Below are positions 34,905-42,341 of a stretch of DNA of 64,000 nt, one piece after another. Origin of the DNA: Capillimicrobium parvum (lineage in GTDB: Bacteria; Actinomycetota; Thermoleophilia; Solirubrobacterales; Solirubrobacteraceae); NCBI RefSeq assembly GCF_021172045.1, contig NZ_CP087164.1:5332001-5396000 (forward strand), in the 5' to 3' direction. The position numbers and the translations under genes are program-made. A model generated the notes under the pieces. It was not told where the DNA came from. It saw nothing but the letters and a program-made list of their open reading frames with translations, and ran no database searches. The number at the start of each line of letters is the position of its first letter. The stretch's first letter is position 1.

Positions 34905-35201
34905 ATGATCGGCGCACTCATCCTCGGGCTCGTCGCCGGGGTCATCGGCCGCGCGCTCGTCCCCAACGACGCGTTCGAGCACATGCGCGGCCCGGCGTCG
35001 TGGCTCGTCTCGATCGTCCTCGGCCTGGTCGGCGCGTTCGTCGGCTATCTCATCTTCACGCGCGTGCTCGGGATCGGCGACGACGACGCCTTCGATCTCG
35101 GCGGCATCCTCAGCGCGATCATCGGAGTGGTGATCGTCCTGCTGCTCGCGAACCTGCTCCTGCGGGGCCGCGGCGGGGGACGCGGCGCGCGCACCGCGTA
35201 G
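34905..35201 (+). CDS. GlsB/YeaQ/YmgE-type small membrane protein
   Basis: A 98-residue protein with three hydrophobic segments: ALILGLVAGVIGRALVP at the N-terminus, SWLVSIVLGLVGAFVGYL in the middle and IIGVVIVLLLANLLL near the end. The glycine-rich first segment and the length fit the transglycosylase-associated GlsB/YeaQ family, often induced by stress. GGAGG lies 9 nt before the ATG. It is probably its own transcription unit. Confidence 0.8.
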   Translation: MIGALILGLVAGVIGRALVPNDAFEHMRGPASWLVSIVLGLVGAFVGYLIFTRVLGIGDDDAFDLGGILSAIIGVVIVLLLANLLLRGRGGGRGARTA

Positions 35202-35210
35202 GCGCCCGGC

Positions 35211-36584
35211 TCAGCCGCACGTCTGCTTGACCTCCCAGCCCTCCCCGCGCGGATGGAACCGCGTCCCGGTGGGCCGGGGGGGTGCGCCGACGTGCGCCTC
35301 CTGGAGGTGCAGGAGGTACGCGACGATCTGCGTCTGCAGGGCGGTGGTGGAGACCGGCCCGCAGCGCTTGATCGCGGCCTCGCCGCCCGCTCGATCGATC
35401 GCCGCGGGCAACGCCTCCGAGAGCTTGGCGGCGCTGCGCATCTGGTCCATCTCGTCGCCGAAGCGCCTGGCGTCGCGCACGACGAACGCGGCGCTCGCGG
35501 CGAGCGCCACGACGCCCGCGCCGATGGCGACGGCGAGCCCGAAGCGGCCGCGCAGCGCGCCGAGGAGGCGGGACCAGCCGACGCCGGCCAGAACGCAGAC
35601 CAGCGCGGCCGGCAGCGTCACGTAGCGCAGGTTGCCGGTGAAGCCGATCTCGGCGAACACCGCGACGATGACCATGAGCGCGGCCGCGATGAGCGCGATA
35701 GCGAGCACGGGGCCGTCCTGGCGCCGCCGCCGCCAGGCGACCCCCGCGAACGCGATGGCGAGGATCGCCCCCGCATAGACGGGGATCGACAATGCGCTGT
35801 GGGAGTTCTCGAAGACCGCCAGGAACGGCCGGTCCGCCTGCGCCGGGGAGTTCGCGACCGGCTCGCGGGCGCGCGACGCCGCACGCAGGAAGTCGCCGGA
35901 GCCGATGTACTCGGGCACGAGCCACAGAGCGATGACGGCGATCCCCGAGCCGGCGACGATCGCGATCGTCCGCCACGGCGGCGCCCCGCGCCAGTCCTTC
36001 CAGATCAGCCACAGGCCGTAGACGGCCAGGAACGGCCAGACCTCGGGCCGCAGGAGCCCCGCGGCGACGGCGATGCCGAACGCCTGCCAGCGGCGGCCGT
36101 CCAGGTGACGCTCGATCGCCCACAACGACAGCGCGACGAGCAGGCCCTCCGAGTTGCCGCGCCAGAAGTTGTAGACGAACTGCTCGGCGAGCACCATCGC
36201 CACGACGGCGACGACCCCCGCGAGCACGCCGCCCAGGCGCGCGGCGAGCCGGAAGCCGAGCGCGATCGCGAACAGCCCGCCCGCCCGGGCGACGACGAGC
36301 CACAGCAGCGGCGCCGCGTCGTCGCCGAACAGGGCGAACGGCGTCGTGAAGATCACCGGCAGCGGCTTCCAGGACGGTCCGAAGGTCGTGTGGAAGTCCC
36401 AGTCGACGATGCCGCGGCCCCAGATGAGCCAGGCGGTGGGGTCGTAGGTCGCCCTGCTGGGGCCGAGCAGGGAGAGGGTGGCCAGCGCGAAGCAGGCGAG
36501 GAGGATCCAGGCGGTCGGCGGCACGGCGGCCACGCGCCGCCGTGCGGTCGCGGGGGGCGGTCCGCTGAGGGTCGAGGAGCTCAC
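35211..36584 (-). CDS. polytopic membrane protein, probable GT-C glycosyltransferase
   Basis: A 457-residue protein with about ten hydrophobic segments and a soluble C-terminal tail of about 90 residues. YDPTAWLIWGRGIVDWDFHT near residue 48 sits in the first external loop, where GT-C enzymes carry their catalytic acid. The protein is probably a mannosyl- or arabinosyl-type transferase using a polyprenyl-phosphate sugar. The divergent neighbour at 36649 is a polyprenyl-phosphate GT2 that could make its donor. The start is ATG 36584; a further in-frame start exists but has no support. Confidence 0.7.
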   Translation of the reverse strand: MSSSTLSGPPPATARRRVAAVPPTAWILLACFALATLSLLGPSRATYDPTAWLIWGRGIVDWDFHTTFGPSWKPLPVIFTTPFALFGDDAAPLLWLVVARAGGLFAIALGFRLAARLGGVLAGVVAVVAMVLAEQFVYNFWRGNSEGLLVALSLWAIERHLDGRRWQAFGIAVAAGLLRPEVWPFLAVYGLWLIWKDWRGAPPWRTIAIVAGSGIAVIALWLVPEYIGSGDFLRAASRAREPVANSPAQADRPFLAVFENSHSALSIPVYAGAILAIAFAGVAWRRRRQDGPVLAIALIAAALMVIVAVFAEIGFTGNLRYVTLPAALVCVLAGVGWSRLLGALRGRFGLAVAIGAGVVALAASAAFVVRDARRFGDEMDQMRSAAKLSEALPAAIDRAGGEAAIKRCGPVSTTALQTQIVAYLLHLQEAHVGAPPRPTGTRFHPRGEGWEVKQTCG

Positions 36585-36632
36585 GAGCGGCCCCGGAACC
36601 TAGTGGAGGGGCTCGTTTCGGACGTCGGGTCC

Positions 36633-36638
36633 TAGACT
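36633..36638 (+). promoter_or_regulatory. -10 box of the 36649 glycosyltransferase gene
   Basis: TAGACT ends 10 nt before the ATG, matching the leaderless layout seen elsewhere. The complementary strand reads TAGGAC here, so this site is not a symmetrical bidirectional -10. Confidence 0.4.
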
Positions 36639-36648
36639 CAGCGCGACG

Positions 36649-37452
36649 ATGGCCATCCGGACGAGCGACAGCGGCACGAGAACGCTCGGCCCGGCCACGG
36701 CCGCGGTGCGCGAGTCGGCGGCCGCCGCCTTCGAGCGCGACTACCCCGATCTGCGCTTCGGCCCGGTGGTCGTGGTCATCGCGGCGCTCAACGAGGCCCC
36801 GTGCATCGGCGACGTCCTGACCGACATCCCGCCGCAGGCCCACGGGCTGGCGATCGACACGCTCGTGGTCGACGACGGCAGCACCGACGGCACGAGCGAC
36901 GTGTCGCGCGGCCACGGCGTCCACGTCGCCCGCCTCGAGCGCAACTGCGGGCACGGCGTGGCGCTGCGCCTCGGCTACCGGCTCGCCCGCGAGCACGGCG
37001 CCCGCTTCATCGTCACGCTCGACGCCGACGGCCAGTGGGATCCCGTCGAACTGCCGAAGGTCCTCGAGCCGCTCGTCCGCGACGAGGCCGACTTCGTCAT
37101 CGGCTCCCGCGTCCTGGGGCGGGCGGAGACCGACGACGGCTTCCGCCAGGCCGGCGTGCACGTCTTCGCCGCGCTCGTGCGCCTGCTGACCGGCGCGCAG
37201 GTCACCGACACCTCCAGCGGCTACCGGGCGATGCGCGCCGAGGTGACCGCGACGGTGCCCCAGCACCAGGTGCAGTACCAGACCTCCGAGCTGCTCATCG
37301 GGGCCGTCTACCAGGGCTACCGGATCGCCGAGCGTCCCATCGTGATGCACAAGCGTGCAGCGGGCGAGAGCAAGAAGGGGCACAATCTCCTCTACGGCGC
37401 GCGCTACGCCCGGGTGATCCTGGGAACCTGGTGGCGGGAGCGTCGCCGGTGA
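36649..37452 (+). CDS. family 2 glycosyltransferase, polyprenyl-phosphate type
   Basis: A 267-residue enzyme with a 35-residue N-terminal extension, then VVVVIAALNEAPCIGDVL, LVVDDGSTDGTSD near residue 75 and VTLDADGQWDPVELPK near residue 122 (DxD site). TDTSSGYRAMRAEV near residue 185 is the subgroup signature. It likely makes a polyprenyl-phosphate sugar for the divergent GT-C-like protein. The sulfoquinovose-synthase-like gene begins about 90 bp downstream. Confidence 0.87.
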   Translation: MAIRTSDSGTRTLGPATAAVRESAAAAFERDYPDLRFGPVVVVIAALNEAPCIGDVLTDIPPQAHGLAIDTLVVDDGSTDGTSDVSRGHGVHVARLERNCGHGVALRLGYRLAREHGARFIVTLDADGQWDPVELPKVLEPLVRDEADFVIGSRVLGRAETDDGFRQAGVHVFAALVRLLTGAQVTDTSSGYRAMRAEVTATVPQHQVQYQTSELLIGAVYQGYRIAERPIVMHKRAAGESKKGHNLLYGARYARVILGTWWRERRR

Positions 37453-37467
37453 ACGTTTCGGCCCGAG

Positions 37468-37498
37468 TTGCCGCGAAGCCGTGTGGCGAAGGCATACT
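37468..37498 (+). promoter_or_regulatory. promoter of the SQD1-like gene
   Basis: TTGCCG (37468-37473) and CATACT (37493-37498) are spaced by 19 bp. Transcription would start near 37505, which lies downstream of the GTG at 37481 and so argues against that codon as the start. The leader then carries GGAGG at 37534-37538. Confidence 0.4.
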
Positions 37499-37543
37499 GC
37501 GGGGAACTTCAGGGGTCAGTCGACACACGGACCGGAGGATCTT

Positions 37544-38746
37544 CTGCGCATCTTGATCTTGGGAGGCGACGGCTTCTGTGGCTGGCCCACCTCCCTGCAC
37601 CTGTCGGCCTGCGGGCACGACGTCGCGGTCGTCGACAACCTGGCGCGGCGCAAGGCCGACGTGGAGCTCGAGGCGGAATCGCTGACCCCGATCGCCCCGA
37701 TGAGCACGCGCATCGCCGCCTGGGAGGAGATCTCGGGCCGGCGGCTGGGCTTCCACAACATCGACGTCGCGCAGGACTACGCCGAGCTGCTGGCGCTGCT
37801 GCGCGCGTGGCGCCCGGACGCCGTGGTGCACTTCGCCGAGCAGCGCGCCGCGCCGTACTCGATGAAGAGCTCGTGGCACAAGCGCTACACGGTCAACAAC
37901 AACGTCAACGCGACGCACAACCTGCTCGCCGCGCTCGTCGAGGCCGAGCTGGACGCCCACATCGTCCACCTCGGAACGATGGGCGTCTACGGCTACGGCA
38001 CGGCCGGCGTGAAGATCCCCGAGGGCTACCTGCGGGTGCGCATCGACGCCGACGACGGCGGCGAGATCGAGCAGGAGATCCTGTACCCGGCCAACCCGGG
38101 CAGCGTCTACCACATGACGAAGACCCAGGATCAGCTGCTGTTCGCGTTCTACAACAAGAACGACGAGATCCGGGTGACGGACCTGCACCAGGGCATCGTC
38201 TGGGGCACCCAGACCGCCGAGACCCGCCTCGACGAGCGGCTCATCAACCGCTTCGACTACGACGGCGACTACGGCACGGTGCTCAACCGCTTCCTCATGC
38301 AGGCGGCGATCGGCTACCCGCTCACCGTTCACGGGACCGGCGGGCAGACCCGCGCGTTCATCCACATCCAGGACAGCGTGCGCTGCATCCAGCTGGCGAT
38401 CGAGAACCCGCCCGAGCATGCCGAGCGCGTCAGGATCTTCAACCAGATGACCGAGGTCCATCGCGTGATCGACCTCGCGGAGATCGTCTCGCGGATCACC
38501 GGCGCCGAGATCGACCTGGTCGAGAACCCCCGCAAGGAGGCCGACCAGAACGAGCTGTTCGCCGAGAACGCGCAGCTGCTGCAGCTCGGCCTGGAGCCGA
38601 TCCGGCTCGAGGACGACCTGCTCGCCGAGGTGACGGAGGTCGCCCAGCGCTACATGCACCGCTGCGACCGCGAGCGCATCCCGTGCCGGTCGCGCTGGGT
38701 GCGCGCCCGCGCGGACGCCGACGCGGACCGCCTGATACCCGGCTGA
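37544..38746 (+). CDS. NAD-dependent epimerase, UDP-sulfoquinovose synthase-like (SQD1)
   Basis: A 400-residue short-chain dehydrogenase-fold enzyme closely patterned on SQD1, which makes UDP-sulfoquinovose from UDP-glucose and sulfite. RILILGGDGFCGWPTSLHL is the NAD-binding motif. SLTPIAPMSTRIAAWEEISG, EQRAAPYSMKS and the YHMTKTQD catalytic Tyr-xxx-Lys follow the SQD1 order. I place the start at CTG 37544: GGAGG (37534-37538) ends 5 nt before it and it begins exactly where family members begin. A GTG at 37481 would add 21 unrelated residues. The product could feed sulfolipid or a sulfoquinovose-containing glycan; no sulfolipid synthase is visible here. Confidence 0.85.
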   Translation: MRILILGGDGFCGWPTSLHLSACGHDVAVVDNLARRKADVELEAESLTPIAPMSTRIAAWEEISGRRLGFHNIDVAQDYAELLALLRAWRPDAVVHFAEQRAAPYSMKSSWHKRYTVNNNVNATHNLLAALVEAELDAHIVHLGTMGVYGYGTAGVKIPEGYLRVRIDADDGGEIEQEILYPANPGSVYHMTKTQDQLLFAFYNKNDEIRVTDLHQGIVWGTQTAETRLDERLINRFDYDGDYGTVLNRFLMQAAIGYPLTVHGTGGQTRAFIHIQDSVRCIQLAIENPPEHAERVRIFNQMTEVHRVIDLAEIVSRITGAEIDLVENPRKEADQNELFAENAQLLQLGLEPIRLEDDLLAEVTEVAQRYMHRCDRERIPCRSRWVRARADADADRLIPG

Positions 38747-38762
38747 GCCGCCGTCCGGCGGC
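38747..38762 (+). terminator. hairpin directly after the SQD1-like gene
   Basis: GCCGCC-GTCC-GGCGGC forms a perfect 6-bp stem starting at the base after the stop codon. It lacks a T-run. Position and symmetry suggest a terminator adapted to a very GC-rich genome. Confidence 0.45.
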
Positions 38763-38885
38763 GCGTGGCGAATAGCGTCGTCCCAGGCGAAGCTCATCGC
38801 CAACGGCGCTCCCGATCGGTCATGCGGCCACTCCTGACGCCGGGCGCGGCGGCCGCGCCGCCCGCCGGCCGATCCATGGGGTGCC

Positions 38886-39485
38886 ATGGATGGCAGGAAG
38901 CTCAGCACGATGCTGGCGGCGGTCGCGCTCGCCCTCACCGGCGCCTCGACCGCCACCGCCGCCCCCGGCGACGACACCGGCGCCGCGCCCGAGGTGCGTT
39001 TCGGCGTCGGCACGCCGGCGATGCTCGCCGCGCAGGACCTCGCGCGACGCACATGGGGCACCGACCCCTGCGGCGGCCGGATCGACATCGTCTGGGACGT
39101 CGACGCGGCCACGATCAACGCCCGTTCGTCCTGGGCCAACCCGCGCTCGGCCTACGACGCGCCGGAGCTCAACGTCCAGTGCCGGATCGTCCTCAACCGG
39201 CTCATCGACTACGACTGGGCGCGCTTCTGCACCGTGCTCGTCCACGAGTACGGCCATCTCGCCGGCCGCGCGCACACCGCGGACGGCCCGGACGTCATGT
39301 CGCCGATCTACCGCGGCCCGCTGCCGGCCTGCCTGGAGGTCGCCGATCCGGCGGCGGCGTCCGCGGCGCCGGTCGCGGCGCCGGCGCCTACCGCCAGCGC
39401 TCGAGCAGATCGTCCTCGGGGACGTCGCGGATCACGCGCGCGGGCACGCCGAGCACCACTCCGCGCGGCGGCACGTCGCGGGTGA
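38886..39485 (+). CDS. small secreted metzincin-like zinc protease
   Basis: A 199-residue protein with a signal peptide (residues 1-26, core TMLAAVALALTGASTATA). HEYGHLAGRAH at 120-130 is a full HExxHxxGxxH zinc site, and DVMSPIY at 137-142 provides the Met-turn expected of matrixin-type metzincins. Cysteines at 62, 99 and 115 could form a disulfide. The catalytic domain is short (about 110 residues), so this may be a minimal or diverged protease. The last 40 residues are low-complexity and lie over the 3' end of the convergent acetyltransferase gene (98-bp overlap). No prodomain is visible. Confidence 0.7.
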   Translation: MDGRKLSTMLAAVALALTGASTATAAPGDDTGAAPEVRFGVGTPAMLAAQDLARRTWGTDPCGGRIDIVWDVDAATINARSSWANPRSAYDAPELNVQCRIVLNRLIDYDWARFCTVLVHEYGHLAGRAHTADGPDVMSPIYRGPLPACLEVADPAAASAAPVAAPAPTASARADRPRGRRGSRARARRAPLRAAARRG

Positions 39486-40080
39486 CGAGCGCGCCCGCCG
39501 CGACGAAGCCCTCCTCGCCGACCTCGACCCCCGGCGTCAGGACCGCCCCGCCGCCGATCCGGCACGCCCGCCGCAGCGTCGCGCCGCGCAGCTCGTACTC
39601 GGGCCCGTGGCGGCTCATCGTGTCGTCGTTGGTCGTCATCGCGCACGGCCCGACGAACACGTCGTCCTCGATGACCGAGAACGCGGTCACGTAGACCATC
39701 GTCTGGATCCGGCACCGCGCGCCGATCGCCACGTCGTTGTCGACCGCGGTGCCACGGCCGCACACCGTGTCCTCGCCGATCACCGTGCGCTCGCGCACGT
39801 AGGACTGGTCGCCGAGGATCGCCCGGTCGCCGATCCGCGCGCCCGCGAACACGACCGCACCGGCGCAGACCGTCACGCGCTCGCCGAGGACCAGCGGCGG
39901 CGGCGGCTCCCGGCCCGCCGCGGCGCTCGTGCGCGCGAGCTTCGGGACCTTGCCGAGGACGGCGTTGTCCTCGATCACGCATCCGTCGCCGATGACCGTC
40001 CCCGCGTGCACGACGACGCCGGAGCCGAATTCGACGCCCTCGCCGACCTGCACGCCGTCGCCCAGCACCGGATCAGCCAT
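39388..40080 (-). CDS. hexapeptide-repeat N-acetyltransferase (WbpD/WlbB-like)
   Basis: A 230-residue left-handed beta-helix protein. Hexapeptide repeats run through most of the chain (VVVHAGTVIGDGCVIEDNAV; VVFAGARIGDRAILGD; GGGAVLTPGVEVGEEGFV). The family adds acetyl groups to amino sugars. It overlaps the upstream oxidoreductase by 8 bp, and that gene overlaps a UDP-sugar 6-dehydrogenase by 4 bp. This order matches the WbpA-WbpB-WbpD part of the UDP-ManNAc3NAcA route, in which this protein would acetylate the 3-amino group. Confidence 0.86.
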   Translation of the reverse strand: MADPVLGDGVQVGEGVEFGSGVVVHAGTVIGDGCVIEDNAVLGKVPKLARTSAAAGREPPPPLVLGERVTVCAGAVVFAGARIGDRAILGDQSYVRERTVIGEDTVCGRGTAVDNDVAIGARCRIQTMVYVTAFSVIEDDVFVGPCAMTTNDDTMSRHGPEYELRGATLRRACRIGGGAVLTPGVEVGEEGFVAAGALVTRDVPPRGVVLGVPARVIRDVPEDDLLERWR

Positions 40081-41068
40081 GCCGCTCCCTCCGCGATCGA
40101 TCGAGCTCCTCCTGCAGGCGCTCGAGCACCCGTACGACCCGTACCCCGCTGGCGCCGTCGCTGACCGGCGCGCGGCCCTCGGCGATGCACTCGAGGAAGT
40201 GCTGGCACTCGAGCCGCAGGGGCTCGTGGTTGGGCACCTGCGGGCTCCAGATGTCGCCCGAGCGCATGATGTACTCGCCGTAGGAGTGGATGGACTCGTC
40301 GAAGCCCTTGTCGTACAGGGTGACCTTGCGCTCGATGTCCATGTCGTCGAACGTCGCCATCCGCTTGGACCCGACGACCGTGAACCGGCGCTCCTTGTGC
40401 GGGTCCAGCCAGCTCAGGTGCAGGTGCGCGGACAGGCCCGACGGGAAGCGCATGAAGCCGAACACGACGTCCTCGATCCCGTGGCGCATGTAGCTCTCGC
40501 CGCGCGCGGAGAACTCGTAGGGCTCCTCGTCGCCGGCCAGGTGCAGCACGACCGAGATGTCGTGGGCGCCGAGCGACCACAGCGCGTTCTCCTCGGCACG
40601 CAGCTGGCCGAGGTTCAGGCGGTTGCCGTAGATGTAGTGGATGTCGCCGAGCTCGCCGGAGCGCACGAGGCCGCGCAGCTTGTTGACGCCCGGGTGGTAC
40701 TGCAGCAGGTGGCCGACCATCAGCACCTTGCCGGCCCGCTCGGCGGCCGCCACGGCGCGCTCGGCGTCGGCGACGCGCGTCGCCAGCGGCTTCTCGACGA
40801 AGCAGTGCTTGCCCGCCTCGAGCACCTCCACCGCGAGGTCGGCGTGGGTGGGCACCGGCGTGGCGAGCACGATCGCGTCGAGCGCGTCGTCGGTCAGCAG
40901 GTCGCCGAGCTCGCCGGTGAACCGCGCGCGCCGGTACAGCGGCTCGTAGCGGGCGCGGACGTCCTCGCGGCCGTCGCACAGCCACGTGAGCTCGCAGCCG
41001 GGAAGCGCGTCGAAGTTGCGTGCGAGGTTCGGGCCCCAGTAGCCGAGGCCGACGACGCCCAGGTTCAC
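40073..41068 (-). CDS. Gfo/Idh/MocA oxidoreductase, UDP-GlcNAcA 3-dehydrogenase-like
   Basis: A 331-residue NAD-dependent oxidoreductase with a GTG start. GVVGLGYWGPNLARNFDAL is the Rossmann motif. HCFVEKPLATRVADAERAV near residue 92 contains the conserved EKP. GAHDISVVLHL near residue 165 holds the usual catalytic region. The order resembles WbpB/WlbA, which oxidises C3 of UDP-GlcNAc uronic acid so that an aminotransferase can act. It is flanked by 4-bp and 8-bp overlaps, so the three-gene unit is one operon. Confidence 0.86.
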   Translation of the reverse strand: MNLGVVGLGYWGPNLARNFDALPGCELTWLCDGREDVRARYEPLYRRARFTGELGDLLTDDALDAIVLATPVPTHADLAVEVLEAGKHCFVEKPLATRVADAERAVAAAERAGKVLMVGHLLQYHPGVNKLRGLVRSGELGDIHYIYGNRLNLGQLRAEENALWSLGAHDISVVLHLAGDEEPYEFSARGESYMRHGIEDVVFGFMRFPSGLSAHLHLSWLDPHKERRFTVVGSKRMATFDDMDIERKVTLYDKGFDESIHSYGEYIMRSGDIWSPQVPNHEPLRLECQHFLECIAEGRAPVSDGASGVRVVRVLERLQEELDRSRRERHG

Positions 41069-42312
41069 AGGCGGATCACGTTCTGCGCCTCGACCCCGCG
41101 CGTGACGCCGCGCAGGTCGAGAACCGACGGCACGCCCGCCGCCACCCGCGCGTGGTCGATCCCCGGATGCGCGGTGACGATCACGACGAGGTCCGCGCCG
41201 TCGAGCGCCTCGTCGAGCGGCTCGTCGCGCAACCCCTCGTCGCGCAGCTCGGGCACGAACTCGTCGTGGTAGTGGACGTCGGCGCCGAGCGCCTGCAGCA
41301 GCGCGATGATCTTCAGCGCCGGCGACTCGCGCACATCGCCCACGCCGGCCTTGTAGGACACGCCGAGCAGGGCGATCTTCGCGCCGCGCACCGCCTTGGC
41401 CTGGTCGTTGAGCGCGCGCTCGACGCGCGCCACGCAGTGGTAGGGCATCTGCTGGTTGACGCGGCCCGCGAGCTCGATGAACTCGGTCGTCATGTCGAAC
41501 TCGCGCGCGCGCCAGCTCAGGTAGAACGGGTCGACGGGCAGGCAGTGGCCGCCCATGCCGGGGCCCGGCTCGAAGCGCATGAACCCGTAGGGCTTGGTGG
41601 CGGCGGCGTCGACGACCTCCCAGATGTCGATCCCCATGCGGTCGGTGAGCATCGCCAGCTCGTTGACGAGCGCGATGTTCACGCTGCGGAAGATGTTCTC
41701 CAGCAGCTTCGTCAGCTCGGCCACCTCCGGGCTCGACACGCGCACGACGGTGTCGCAGACGCGGCCGTACAGCTCGACGGCGCGATCCCCGCACGCCTCG
41801 GTCAACCCGCCGACGACCTTCGGGGTGGTGCGCAGCGTGTAGTCGGTGCGGCCGGGATCGACGCGCTCGGGGCTGAACGCGACGTTGAAGTCGCGCCCGG
41901 CGCCGAGCCCGGACTCCTCGAGCAGCGGGACGAGCTGCTCGCGGGTCGTGCCCGGGTACGTCGTGGACTCGAGCACGACGAGCTGGCCGGCCTGCAGCAC
42001 GCTCGCGACGGCGCGACTGGAGTCCAGCAGCGGCCCGAGGTCCGGCTCGCGGTTCCGCGTCAGCGGGGTGGGCACGGCGATGACGATCGCCTCGGTGCCG
42101 GCGAGGTCGGCGTAGCGCGTCGTCGCCCGGATGAGCCCGTCGACGCCCCGCAGGCGGTCGGACGGGATGTCCTCGATGTAGGAGTCGCCGTTGCGGATGG
42201 CAGCGACCTTGCGCTGGTCGAGATCCAGCCCGACGACGTCGTGACCGGTCTCGGCGAAGGCCACCGCAAGCGGCAGGCCGACGTAGCCCAGCCCCACGAT
42301 GCCGATGCTCAT
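41065..42312 (-). CDS. UDP-N-acetylhexosamine 6-dehydrogenase (WbpA/WecC-like)
   Basis: A 415-residue nucleotide-sugar dehydrogenase oxidising C6 to a uronic acid in two NAD-dependent steps. IGIVGLGYVGLPLAVAFAETG is the N-terminal Rossmann motif. FSPERVDPG near residue 150 and AELTKLLENIFRSVNIALVNE near residue 205 are family blocks. PGMGGHCLPVDPFYLSW near residue 255 contains the catalytic Cys. DVRESPALKI near residue 335 belongs to the UDP-binding domain. TACCCT (42326 down to 42321) is a -10 box 8 nt before the start. Confidence 0.9.
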   Translation of the reverse strand: MSIGIVGLGYVGLPLAVAFAETGHDVVGLDLDQRKVAAIRNGDSYIEDIPSDRLRGVDGLIRATTRYADLAGTEAIVIAVPTPLTRNREPDLGPLLDSSRAVASVLQAGQLVVLESTTYPGTTREQLVPLLEESGLGAGRDFNVAFSPERVDPGRTDYTLRTTPKVVGGLTEACGDRAVELYGRVCDTVVRVSSPEVAELTKLLENIFRSVNIALVNELAMLTDRMGIDIWEVVDAAATKPYGFMRFEPGPGMGGHCLPVDPFYLSWRAREFDMTTEFIELAGRVNQQMPYHCVARVERALNDQAKAVRGAKIALLGVSYKAGVGDVRESPALKIIALLQALGADVHYHDEFVPELRDEGLRDEPLDEALDGADLVVIVTAHPGIDHARVAAGVPSVLDLRGVTRGVEAQNVIRL

Positions 42313-42320
42313 GGGCCCGG

Positions 42321-42330
42321 AGGGTAACGT
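42321..42330. promoter_or_regulatory. bidirectional promoter with shared -10 box
   Basis: AGGGTAACGT reads TAACGT on the plus strand (42325-42330, 11 nt before the ATG at 42342) and TACCCT on the minus strand (42326-42321, 8 nt before the ATG at 42312). The central TA is common to both strands. The start codons are only 29 bp apart, exactly as at 23032/23062. Confidence 0.5.
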
Positions 42331-42341
42331 GCGCGGCCGCC

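Noticed and set aside
38774-38779. TAGCGT as a -10 box for a short gene before the metzincin-like gene
   Set aside because: No start codon lies at the leaderless distance, and the ATG at 38886 is over 100 nt away.
39388-39485. Frameshift at the end of the metzincin-like gene
   Set aside because: The convergent acetyltransferase gene is intact through the overlap, and the protease tail is simply low-complexity; a long convergent overlap explains the data.
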